Shown: piece after piece, positions 1-6,980 of the stretch | Layout of the letters: the number at the start of each line of letters is the position of its first letter | Numbering within the stretch: position 1 is the first letter of the stretch | NCBI GenBank assembly: GCA_903864455.1 | Contig: CAIPFW010000255.1 | Coordinates: 1 to 9,324, forward strand | Source of the DNA: an uncultured Anaplasmataceae bacterium | GTDB taxonomy: Bacteria; Pseudomonadota; Alphaproteobacteria; Rickettsiales; CAIPFW01 | DNA: 9,324 nt | Direction: 5' to 3' | Notes under the pieces: model-generated | The model's database searches: none | What the model was told of the DNA's origin: nothing | The model's input: only the letters and a program-made list of their open reading frames with translations | Made by a program: the position numbers and the translations under genes

Positions 1-29
1 AAATTAATAAATCAAGCAATCTTTTCTTA

Positions 30-2111
30 TCAAGATCGACTAACACCACCTTGTGGTCTTGAATTTTGACCCCTTTCGACAAAAGTCTCTTTTCCTTCTG
101 AAATATTTGCAACTTTTGGTATTTTTTGAGCTTCTTCGATTTTTTGAAGAGCTGGAAGCAAATGTCGATTCATGTTTAATAACTCAGGGCTATTGAAACT
201 ACTTAAACCTGTTTCAAATGCCCGACTTTCACCGGATTCCTTTGCATATGGGTTCGATGGTACACCCTGAATTTTAGTCGCCATAACAACATTGATGGAA
301 GCAGAATAATCACTATTTTTATTATTATTTATCTCTTGAGATGCTTCGACAGGTCTTGTGTCTTGGGAGATTTCCTGAGATGCCTCAATTGTTCTGTTTT
401 GAGATATTTCTATTGGCTTTTCTCTTGCAAATTCATCAATCGCTTCTTTTCTTTCTGGATTATTTTGAATATCAAAAACTTTATAAACTTTTTCAAGAAT
501 TTCGCTCGGAATCTCATCTCCATTTCTCTTTGCGTCGTCCAAATCTTTTAATGCACTCAACTTTAAATCTTTATCTTTTTCATCCATTTTTGCTTCTGTT
601 TTTTGACTTTGATCTTTTATAAAATTTATCCTTTCTTCATTATTTTCGTTGAGTTGATTTACATTATTTATATCAGTGCTTGACTTATCTTTTGAATCAT
701 TGGATTTTTCCTCTGATGTTTGTAGCTCTATCATTTTGTCTAGACAAGCTATGCGTCCTAATTTTTCATTTATATTATCCTTGTGCCTGCCGCATTCCTT
801 TTGATAAAAAGAACGCTCCTTCTTTATTTCATCTGTATCGCCTTCTTTTTCTAATTTCCTCAATTCATTATATTTTTCACGGGGAAGAATTTTTTTTAAA
901 TCTCTTCTTGCGCCTTTCTTTGACTCCCCTGATTCTATCTTTTTTAAGAATTCATCCAATGCTTTATACTTGCTTTCTGAATTTTCTAATTTTTCACTCT
1001 CGATAGCGAGCTCTTTAATCAATAGATCGCGTTTCTCAATCTTTTGTTCCAAAGTATAATTTTCATACTCCTTGAAAAAATCTAAATTTTGACCTATATT
1101 TCCAGATAATGCAAAAAGTCCTTCATCCATAGCTTCTAATCGCTCTTTTTTTTCCTTTTGTATTCTCTCAGATTCAATTTTATCAACGATTTTTAGCACC
1201 ATATTCTCTCTTCGTTTTGCAATATCGGCATCTTGAATATCTGATTCAGTGATTTCTTTACTTGTATTGATATTTGCATTATTTAAATCAATATTTCCAC
1301 TCATACTAAGATTGTTTGCGTCTATCTCAATATTATTAATTTGAGAAATATTTGATAATTCAACTGCCTCGTATTCCAAGGCCTTTGCTACTTCTTTATC
1401 AATTTTTATTTCTGGTTCATCACTTTTTTCAATTTTTTGTATTAGATTGCTGATTTCTTTTTCTTCTTGCAATGTATCCGCTACTTCAAAAGAGACTTGT
1501 AATTTTTCAAGTAATTCAGCTTTTTCAATTGTATTATTACCCTCTGAAAACAATTCCTTGATAAGATTTTTGTAAGCTTCCTTTTCATTACCCTCAACTT
1601 GCTTCAAATCCTTTATCAAATCATCGGTGATTTTGTCCATATCTGCATAAAGTTTTCCGTCTTCCGCATTTTCAATCGTTTTATCAATTAAATCGCCAAG
1701 CTCCTTATCCTGTAAAATTTCATTAATTATTTCATCCTTTGCTTCTGAAGAAAGAGATTGAATTTCTTGATTTGAATTGCTTGCCAACTCATCATCATTA
1801 TTTATATTGACGTCGTTATTACTTATATTGATGCCGCCATCAATATCTCGATTCTCCTCAACTGCATTCTTAACATCCTCTTGGTTTAAGTTTAAATTAT
1901 CAAAAGCTCGATTTACTTCATTTGCAGGAACGACATCATTCATTTGGCTTACATCATCGACTTGGCTTACACGATCTGTATTTTTTATATTATTTTCTTG
2001 ATTTGATTTTTCCGGAACGATAAATTGCTCCGCTATATCTTTTTTCATTTTTGAAAAAATATTCGGACCATCATTCGAATCAGCTTTCAAAATAAAATTA
2101 AATTTTTTCAT
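30..2111 (-). CDS. Large acidic coiled-coil hypothetical protein, possible secreted effector
   Basis: I do not recognise a family. The 693-residue product starts MKKFNFILKA and has no signal peptide or membrane segment, so it is soluble as made. Residues about 30-290 are Asn/Asp/Glu-rich with short echoing motifs (RVSQVDDVSQ near 47-56, INISNNDVNINN near 94-105). Residues about 295-465 are rich in Lys/Glu heptad-like helix and look coiled-coil. Residues 568-594 hold a degenerate 12-13 residue tandem repeat (EISQNRTIEASQ, then EISQDTRPVEASQ). The last 14 residues contain three Arg and no acidic residue, in contrast to the acidic body. Only two Cys are present (about 440 and 456). The gene is divergent from dprA across 122 bp and has no strong Shine-Dalgarno. 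Low complexity, no enzymatic motif and a basic tail resemble type IV secreted effectors of intracellular bacteria, but that role is inference; a structural or cytoskeletal protein is equally possible. Codon use is AT-rich like its neighbours. Confidence 0.85.
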   Translation of the reverse strand: MKKFNFILKADSNDGPNIFSKMKKDIAEQFIVPEKSNQENNIKNTDRVSQVDDVSQMNDVVPANEVNRAFDNLNLNQEDVKNAVEENRDIDGGINISNNDVNINNDDELASNSNQEIQSLSSEAKDEIINEILQDKELGDLIDKTIENAEDGKLYADMDKITDDLIKDLKQVEGNEKEAYKNLIKELFSEGNNTIEKAELLEKLQVSFEVADTLQEEKEISNLIQKIEKSDEPEIKIDKEVAKALEYEAVELSNISQINNIEIDANNLSMSGNIDLNNANINTSKEITESDIQDADIAKRRENMVLKIVDKIESERIQKEKKERLEAMDEGLFALSGNIGQNLDFFKEYENYTLEQKIEKRDLLIKELAIESEKLENSESKYKALDEFLKKIESGESKKGARRDLKKILPREKYNELRKLEKEGDTDEIKKERSFYQKECGRHKDNINEKLGRIACLDKMIELQTSEEKSNDSKDKSSTDINNVNQLNENNEERINFIKDQSQKTEAKMDEKDKDLKLSALKDLDDAKRNGDEIPSEILEKVYKVFDIQNNPERKEAIDEFAREKPIEISQNRTIEASQEISQDTRPVEASQEINNNKNSDYSASINVVMATKIQGVPSNPYAKESGESRAFETGLSSFNSPELLNMNRHLLPALQKIEEAQKIPKVANISEGKETFVERGQNSRPQGGVSRS

Positions 2112-2175
2112 ACTTAATAAACATCATATTTTTATATTCTATGAAACAAAAATTTATTTTTTATAAATTAACGGA

Positions 2176-2203
2176 TTGAATTTTTAATTAAATTAGCAAT
2201 AAT
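2176..2203 (+). promoter_or_regulatory. Possible sigma70-type promoter of dprA
   Basis: A TTGAAT box at 2176-2181 and an AATAAT box at 2198-2203 are 16 bp apart, about 30 bp before the dprA start codon. The match is four of six and five of six to consensus, but the whole 122-bp divergent gap is extremely AT-rich, so chance matches are likely. Confidence 0.3.
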
Positions 2204-2233
2204 CAATATATATTAAGAAAAAAAACACAATTA

Positions 2234-3337
2234 ATGATTGAAAAAAATAAAATTAATATCATAAGGCTCGCAAGAACTTCGAAAATTGGTCCAATAAGTT
2301 TTTTTAAACTCATGGAGATATACAATAGTGATTGCGAACTTATTATCGATACGATTAAAAACAAATTTGAGATTCCTTCTGAGAGTGAAATTCTCGAAGA
2401 AATTGATATTTTAGAACGCAATAATGGAAAAATAATCACATATCTTGATAATGATTATCCTTGGATGCTTCATTTAATTGACGATAAACCACCAGTTCTC
2501 TCGATTTATGGCGATTTATCAAGCCCAACATATAAAAAAAATCTTTTAATTTCAATCGTTGGAACTCGAAATTCATCGATCGCAGGCTTTCAATTTTCAG
2601 AATATTTAGCGAAAGAATTAGCGATTCGTAATTTTATTGTTATTTCTGGGTTAGCAAATGGAATAGACTCAGCCGCACACAAGGCTTCGCTCAAAGAAAA
2701 TCGCCAAACGATAGCAATTATTGGATCTGGATTAGCTCATTGCTACCCAAATAAACAATTAGCATCAGATATCGTTGAAAAAAATGGCTTAATTATAAGC
2801 GAATTTCCTTTTCTTGAAGAGCCAAAAATTTACAACTTTCCTCGCAGAAATAGAATCATTGCTGGTTTTTCAGCAGCAACAATCGTTGTCGAGGCTGGGC
2901 TAAAATCTGGCTCAAAAAACACTGCAAACCATGCGAATAAGTACGGCAGAACTGTTTTCGCAGTTCCCGGATTTCCAAGTGACTATAGATCAGTTGGAAC
3001 GAATCAACTTATCAAAGACGGTGCGATTATGGTGACATCGATTCAAGACATTTTAGATGAGTTAAAATCGACCAACTACTCTTCAAACGATAATTTATTA
3101 GAATATTTCGCTCAAAACAACAAATTAAAGTTCACAAAAAATGAAAAATTAAACGATATCGAAGAAAGAATTCTATCGTTGTTTAATTCAAAAATCGAAC
3201 TCAATATCAATGATATTATTGAGCAATTATCTGAAATCCCTTTAAATAAGTTATTGATTTCTTTAACAAATATGGAGATGGAAAATATCATTGTAAAATC
3301 AATAGATAATAAATTTTATACTAAAAGCTTGATATAG
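2234..3337 (+). CDS. dprA: DNA-processing protein DprA
   Basis: DprA (Smf) binds incoming single-stranded DNA in the cytoplasm and loads RecA during natural transformation; it is also kept in many species not known to be competent. The 367-residue product has the usual three-part build. An N-terminal helix-hairpin-helix/SAM-like region covers about 8-75 (LARTSKIGPISFFKLM). A Rossmann-like DprA core covers about 80-280, with IVGTRNSS (108-115), the strongly diagnostic SGLANGIDSAAH (138-149), FPRRNRIIAG (202-211), VVEAGLKSGSKNTA (218-231) and FAVPG (242-246). The C-terminal winged-helix domain covers about 306-365. The canonical SGSL at the DNA/nucleotide-binding loop is SGSK here, a minor variation. 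The ATG at 2234 leaves a full N-terminal domain; there is no strong Shine-Dalgarno. topA follows on the same strand after 309 bp, a pairing common in bacteria, though the long gap suggests separate transcription. Confidence 0.95.
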   Translation: MIEKNKINIIRLARTSKIGPISFFKLMEIYNSDCELIIDTIKNKFEIPSESEILEEIDILERNNGKIITYLDNDYPWMLHLIDDKPPVLSIYGDLSSPTYKKNLLISIVGTRNSSIAGFQFSEYLAKELAIRNFIVISGLANGIDSAAHKASLKENRQTIAIIGSGLAHCYPNKQLASDIVEKNGLIISEFPFLEEPKIYNFPRRNRIIAGFSAATIVVEAGLKSGSKNTANHANKYGRTVFAVPGFPSDYRSVGTNQLIKDGAIMVTSIQDILDELKSTNYSSNDNLLEYFAQNNKLKFTKNEKLNDIEERILSLFNSKIELNINDIIEQLSEIPLNKLLISLTNMEMENIIVKSIDNKFYTKSLI

Positions 3338-3357
3338 TTGACATAGATTTGTTGTTT

Positions 3358-3407
3358 TATGATGGTTTAACGGGATTTTTTATTTAAGGGGAAATGCAAT
3401 GGGTTTA
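3358..3407 (+). repeat. 50-bp intergenic repeat, copy 1
   Basis: This segment is identical at 49 of 50 positions to 8007-8056 (C at 3371, T at 8020) and partly matches the inverted copy at 9290-9313. It contains a Shine-Dalgarno-like AAGGGG about seven bases before ATGGGTTTA at 3399. In this copy the ATG opens an 11-codon ORF (MGLFIKPYESC). ATGGTTTAA at 3362-3370 is matched by the inverted TTAAACCAT at 3412-3420, giving a possible 59-bp element with short inverted ends; copy 2 lacks the right-hand inverted end. Confidence 0.9.
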
Positions 3408-3444
3408 TTCATTAAACCATACGAATCATGTTGAAATAATATTC

Positions 3445-3467
3445 AGAAAGCTTAATACGCTTTTCTT
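3445..3467 (+). terminator. Weak hairpin, possible dprA terminator
   Basis: AGAAAGC pairs with GCTTTTCT around a 7-base loop, with one bulged T, and a T-rich right arm. It lies about 110 bp after the dprA stop. The stem is short and AT-rich and there is no clean U tract beyond it, so this is a weak call. Confidence 0.2.
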
Positions 3468-3646
3468 AAATTACACAGAGGGCCTCGAAATTTCTAGGAT
3501 AAGCCTCTCGATAATATTTTTCTTATTAAACATTGTAGATGGTATAAATAGTATAAAAAAGCTTTATTAATTATAATTATGTTGAAATGAAGTTTTTTTT
3601 CACTAACATAAAAGGCTAAAGAAAAGTTATTTCAAAGCAGAAATCA

Positions 3647-6220
3647 ATGACAAATAATTTATTATTAGTTGAATCACCTTCAAAAGCAAAAACAATTGGA
3701 AAATACCTCGGAAAAGAATGGACAGTTCTAGCAACTTTGGGTCACGTGAGGCAGTTACCATCGAAATCTGGGTCGATTGAGCCAGAAAAAGATTTTGAAA
3801 TGCATTATGAAATCATCGACAAAAGTCAGAAAAACCTCAACTCTATAATTCATTATATAATTGAGAAAAACTCAAATGTAAATGTTTTTCTCGCTACCGA
3901 CCCTGATAGGGAAGGGGAGGCCATCTCATGGCATGTAGTAGAAATAATGAAAGCAAACAAAAAAATCAAATTCTCAAATCTACAAATAAAAAGAGTTGTT
4001 TTTAACGCAATCACAAAAGATGAAGTGAAAAAAGCTATCGCAAACCCAAGGGATATAGATTCCAATTTAGTGGATGCGCAAAGGTCTCGTTTAGCCTTGG
4101 ACTACCTCGTTGGCTATACAATTTCTCCAATTTTATGGAGAACTGTTGGAGGTGCAAAGGCTTCTGGAGGGCGAGTTCAATCCGTTGCACTGCGCTTAAT
4201 GTCTGAAAGAGAGTTGGAGATTTTGCAATTCAAACCTCAAGAATATTGGTCGATTCATGGAGCTTTCGATATAAAGAAAATTTCTTTGAATGCAAATTTA
4301 ATATTCTTAAATAATAAAAAAATAGAAAAATTTTCTTTTAAAAATGAAGATGAGGCAAAGGAAACTGAGAAAATCATACAAAATCAAAGCGGTTACCTGA
4401 TTAATTCTATTGAACAAAAACAACAAAATAAAAATCCATATCCACCATTCACAACTTCATCTTTGCAACAAGAAGCCTCAAAGAGATTGAATTTTACGTC
4501 AAAAAAAACAATGTCCGTCGCTCAAAAATTGTATGAAGGAGTGACAATTCATAAGGAAAATCTAGGTCTGATAACATATATGAGGACTGATGGTGTATAT
4601 GTTACTGATGATGCGATAAAAAATACAAGAGATGTAATAAAAAATCTTTTTGGTGCAAAATATTTGCCAAATGAAAAACGAATTTATAATAATAAAATTA
4701 AAAATGCTCAAGAGGCTCATGAAGCGATTCGCCCAACTCAACTGGATGAAAAATTTAATCCTGACGAAATAAAAGAATTTTTGACTTCTGATGAATTCTC
4801 ATTGTATAAATTAATCTGGAATCGAATGATCGCAAGTCAGATGGCATCAGCAATTTATGATATTGCGAATGTAATGATTGTGAATGAAGATTATCAAAAA
4901 TCAAAAATTGAATTCAAATCGACTTTTTCAAATATATCCTTTGAAGGATTTTTAAAAGTTTATGGATATGTAGATGATGACGAAAACATTGAAACTAAAA
5001 AATTAGATTTATCAAAATTATCTGTAAATGAAAAAGCGAATTTAGATAAAATTGAAAAAAAACAACATTTCACAGAACCGCCAGCTAGATACAGTGAAGC
5101 CGCTTTAATTAAAAAGATGGAAGAAATCGGAATAGGGCGCCCTTCAACTTACGCAAGTATCATTTCAACTCTACAAATGAGAGAGTATATTATATTGAAG
5201 CAAAAAAGATTTTTTGTAACAATTCGTGGGCACGTTATAACAAATTTTTTAGTGGATTTCTTTTCAAAATATTTTGCCTATGACTTTACAGCGAATATGG
5301 AAAATGAACTTGATGATGTTGCGAGTGGAAATCTCAAATGGAAAATTTTACTGAAAAATTTCTGGTCTGGTTTTGATGAAAATGCAAAATCTGTTTTAAA
5401 AGTTCCTGTTACGAATATTATCGAAGATGTAAGTGAGAAAATGAAAAATTATCTTTTTTTCTCAGAAAACGATGATCTATGTCCAATTTGCAAAGAAGAA
5501 AAAAGAGAGAATGGTAAATTAAGTTTAAAATTTAGTAAGTTTGGATATTTTCTCGGCTGTTCGAATTACCCAACTTGCAATTATGTAAAATCTCTTAGCG
5601 AAACTCTTGAAGGGAGTAAAGCTGATGATTTAAATTCAAGCGTGATTGGAGGCGAAGAATATTTTTATCAAGATGAAAATGTTTTTGTAAAATTGAAAAA
5701 GGGGCGATTTGGTAATTATTTTGAAGTCGAAAATAAACAGACGAATGAAAAGAAAAATATTGGACTTTCAGAAAAAATTTTAAAAGAATTGTCTGCGAAT
5801 CCGGATTTTATAAAGCAATTGATTCAGCTGCCTGTTCATTTAGGAGCTTTGGATGGAGAGGATGTAAAATTAAATCTAGGTCAGTACGGATTCTATATAG
5901 CTCATGGAAAAAATTTTGCATCTTTAAGTAAAATATCAGACCCATTTTCTGTCACTTTTGATGAGGCTTTGGATTTATTAAATAAAAATTTAGAACGTAT
6001 TGAAAAAAATACAAAAGAGATTGATTTAAATGAATTAGGAGTTTTAAAAATTCAAAGAGGTGGGTTTGGAAAGACTTATTTAATTCATGAAGGTGAAAAA
6101 GTTGTTTTACCGAAAGATATAAAATTCGCAGAGATTGATGAGCAATTGTTAAAAAATTTCTATATCTCGCTGATTAATAAAAAAAAGAAGAAAGTTAGGA
6201 GCGTTAAATCAAAAGTTTAA
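3647..6220 (+). CDS. topA: DNA topoisomerase I (type IA)
   Basis: The enzyme relaxes negative supercoils by nicking one strand through a 5'-phosphotyrosine intermediate, a Mg-dependent cytoplasmic reaction. The Toprim domain opens with LLVESPSKAKTIGKYLG (6-22) and includes TDPDREGEAISWH (84-96), with its acidic metal-binding triad. SGGRVQSVALRL (173-184) and the catalytic region GLITYMRTDG (307-316) follow; Tyr311 is the expected nucleophile. EAHEAIRP (356-363) and GIGRPSTYASII (495-506) are further family motifs. One four-Cys zinc ribbon remains (C612, C615, C638, C644). After it come C-terminal Toprim-C-type repeats with GRFGNYFEV (686-694), LGQYGFYIAHGK (744-755) and RGGFGKTYLIHEG (804-816), then a Lys/Arg-rich tail. 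At 857 residues it is a normal full-length enzyme with nothing missing. The ATG at 3647 is right because the Toprim motif starts within six residues; the Shine-Dalgarno is poor. Confidence 0.97.
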   Translation: MTNNLLLVESPSKAKTIGKYLGKEWTVLATLGHVRQLPSKSGSIEPEKDFEMHYEIIDKSQKNLNSIIHYIIEKNSNVNVFLATDPDREGEAISWHVVEIMKANKKIKFSNLQIKRVVFNAITKDEVKKAIANPRDIDSNLVDAQRSRLALDYLVGYTISPILWRTVGGAKASGGRVQSVALRLMSERELEILQFKPQEYWSIHGAFDIKKISLNANLIFLNNKKIEKFSFKNEDEAKETEKIIQNQSGYLINSIEQKQQNKNPYPPFTTSSLQQEASKRLNFTSKKTMSVAQKLYEGVTIHKENLGLITYMRTDGVYVTDDAIKNTRDVIKNLFGAKYLPNEKRIYNNKIKNAQEAHEAIRPTQLDEKFNPDEIKEFLTSDEFSLYKLIWNRMIASQMASAIYDIANVMIVNEDYQKSKIEFKSTFSNISFEGFLKVYGYVDDDENIETKKLDLSKLSVNEKANLDKIEKKQHFTEPPARYSEAALIKKMEEIGIGRPSTYASIISTLQMREYIILKQKRFFVTIRGHVITNFLVDFFSKYFAYDFTANMENELDDVASGNLKWKILLKNFWSGFDENAKSVLKVPVTNIIEDVSEKMKNYLFFSENDDLCPICKEEKRENGKLSLKFSKFGYFLGCSNYPTCNYVKSLSETLEGSKADDLNSSVIGGEEYFYQDENVFVKLKKGRFGNYFEVENKQTNEKKNIGLSEKILKELSANPDFIKQLIQLPVHLGALDGEDVKLNLGQYGFYIAHGKNFASLSKISDPFSVTFDEALDLLNKNLERIEKNTKEIDLNELGVLKIQRGGFGKTYLIHEGEKVVLPKDIKFAEIDEQLLKNFYISLINKKKKKVRSVKSKV

Positions 6221-6240
6221 AAGAGGTGTTTTTGTATAGA

Positions 6241-6441
6241 ATGAAAAAATACATTGCGTGCGTTTTATTTTTGATGTTTGTTTTTTTTCTTTATCAAAAA
6301 AAAAATTTAAATCACTCATTCATAAAACGAAATAATATTCCTTATTTTTATGAAAAAAATATAAATTTTAAAATTCATCCAGAGAAAAAAAATGAAGAAA
6401 ATGATATCAGAATTTATGAAATAATGAATGAAAAACCATAG
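6241..6441 (+). CDS. Small hypothetical single-pass membrane protein
   Basis: I do not recognise this 66-residue product. It starts MKKY and has one hydrophobic helix of about 17 residues (IACVLFLMFVFFLY), followed by a Lys/Asn/Glu-rich hydrophilic tail. The expected layout is a short N-terminal cytoplasmic end, one anchor and a charged exterior part; an uncleaved signal anchor is as likely as a signal peptide. The frame extends upstream to GTG at 6226. An AAGAGG at 6221-6226 directly after the topA stop is ideally spaced for TTG at 6232, but somewhat far (14 bp) from ATG at 6241, so the true start is uncertain. The gene is only 20 bp after topA (fewer if TTG is used), suggesting co-transcription. 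It ends 28 bp before the convergent frame on the minus strand. The composition is AT-rich enough that a chance ORF cannot be excluded. Confidence 0.5.
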   Translation: MKKYIACVLFLMFVFFLYQKKNLNHSFIKRNNIPYFYEKNINFKIHPEKKNEENDIRIYEIMNEKP

Positions 6442-6469
6442 ATTTTCGCATTCTTTGTGCTTTCTTTTG

Positions 6470-6817
6470 TCAGATGTTTTGATTTTTAGGTCGAGTGTTA
6501 TTACATTCTTTAAAAACAAGTGTTGTCGCAACGCCTGCTATAACAGCAGCTATAAGAGATATGAATGCAATAGATAAATATAGTAGTGCTTTTTTAGCAA
6601 TCACACTTTCCAGTGGCTTTTTCACTAAAAACCCAGTTGCTATTGCTACTGCAGCTCCAACTATTGTGCCAGCTCTAATTGATTTATAATTACTGTCTTG
6701 ATTTTTTCCTGAGCCTGGGTTATTGAGAGGAGTTTTAGGAGTTTGATTTTCTTGCCCATCGGGATTATTGAGATTTTCAAATCTCTCTTTTTGAACTATT
6801 TTCCAGGCTCTATCTTC
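6470..6817 (-). pseudogene. Frameshifted C-terminal membrane extension of the pentapeptide protein
   Basis: This minus-strand frame is open for 115 codons (6817 to 6473, TGA at 6470-6472) and is offset by -1 from the upstream pentapeptide frame. It begins EDRAWKIVQKERFENLNN, which matches VWRVVQKERFENHN in the upstream frame, so it is the real continuation of the same protein. A Pro/Asn/Gly-rich linker (NQTPKTPLNNPGSGKNQ) follows. Then come two hydrophobic segments, AGTIVGAAVAIATGFLV and a longer one beginning ALLYLSIAFISLIAAVIAG, separated by a short KKPLESVIAKK loop, and a polar tail. This predicts a C-terminal helical hairpin anchor in the membrane. The frame has no usable start codon before the homology region (a stop lies just upstream at 6836-6838), so it depends on the upstream gene. 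Joining needs one extra A at the A7 run whose plus-strand Ts are 6819-6825. It may be a disabled gene end, a slippage site or an assembly error. Confidence 0.75.
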
Positions 6818-6980
6818 GTTTTTTTCAGTTCTTGATTATCTGCTATCTTAACATTCTCTGATAACTTGCCATCAACATTATGATTTTCAAATCTCTCTTT
6901 TTGAACTACTCTCCATACTCCACCTTTTTCTTTCAGTTCGCAACTATCCGCCAGCTTAACATTCTTTGGTAACTCGCCAT
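6772..6980 (-). repeat. Two-unit tandem repeat at the 3' end of the pentapeptide gene
   Basis: Two diverged units of about 100-110 bp lie in tandem: 6882-6980 (encoding the stretch from ELPKNVKLADSCEL to VVQKERFENH) and 6772-6872 (KLSENVKIADNQEL to IVQKERFENL). A 26-bp core is identical in both (6772-6797 and 6882-6907), exactly 110 bp apart. Because 110 is not a multiple of three, the two identical cores fall in different frames, which exposes the frameshift between them. Confidence 0.9.

Larger units (their letters stand above)
3338..3646 (+). other. Intergenic region dprA-topA, no gene seen
   Basis: These 309 bp contain no convincing protein or tRNA gene. They hold a perfect TTGACA hexamer right after the dprA stop (3338-3343), which lies 14 bp before a TATGAT at 3358-3363, too short for a standard promoter. 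A 50-bp intergenic repeat spans 3358-3407 and a weak hairpin 3445-3467. Several TATAAA-like boxes (3543-3548, 3552-3557) and a TTGAAA at 3582-3587 could serve a topA promoter, but none is properly spaced with a good partner. topA itself has no clear Shine-Dalgarno. Confidence 0.6.

Noticed and set aside
336..1006. Several plus-strand ORFs (336-551, 341-622, 680-1006) and one at 1777-2001
   Set aside because: All lie antisense within the continuous 693-codon minus gene and are rich in Phe, Leu, Cys and Ser as expected for the complement of a Lys/Glu-rich gene.
3853..4065. Minus-strand ORF inside topA, and a similar one at 2203-2439 over dprA and 8375-8557 in dapA
   Set aside because: Antisense to strongly conserved catalytic domains, with no recognisable features of their own.
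6316..6531. Minus-strand 71-codon ORF
   Set aside because: Overlaps the plus-strand small membrane ORF and the end of the membrane extension in another frame; low-complexity Phe/Ile composition typical of AT-rich antisense.
6495..6689. Plus-strand 64-codon ORF with hydrophobic stretches
   Set aside because: It lies opposite the minus-strand membrane extension, whose repeat homology upstream shows that the minus strand is the coding one.
6470..6835. Membrane extension as an independent gene
   Set aside because: A stop lies just upstream at 6836-6838, and no ATG or other good start precedes the conserved repeat part, so separate translation of the whole segment is unlikely.
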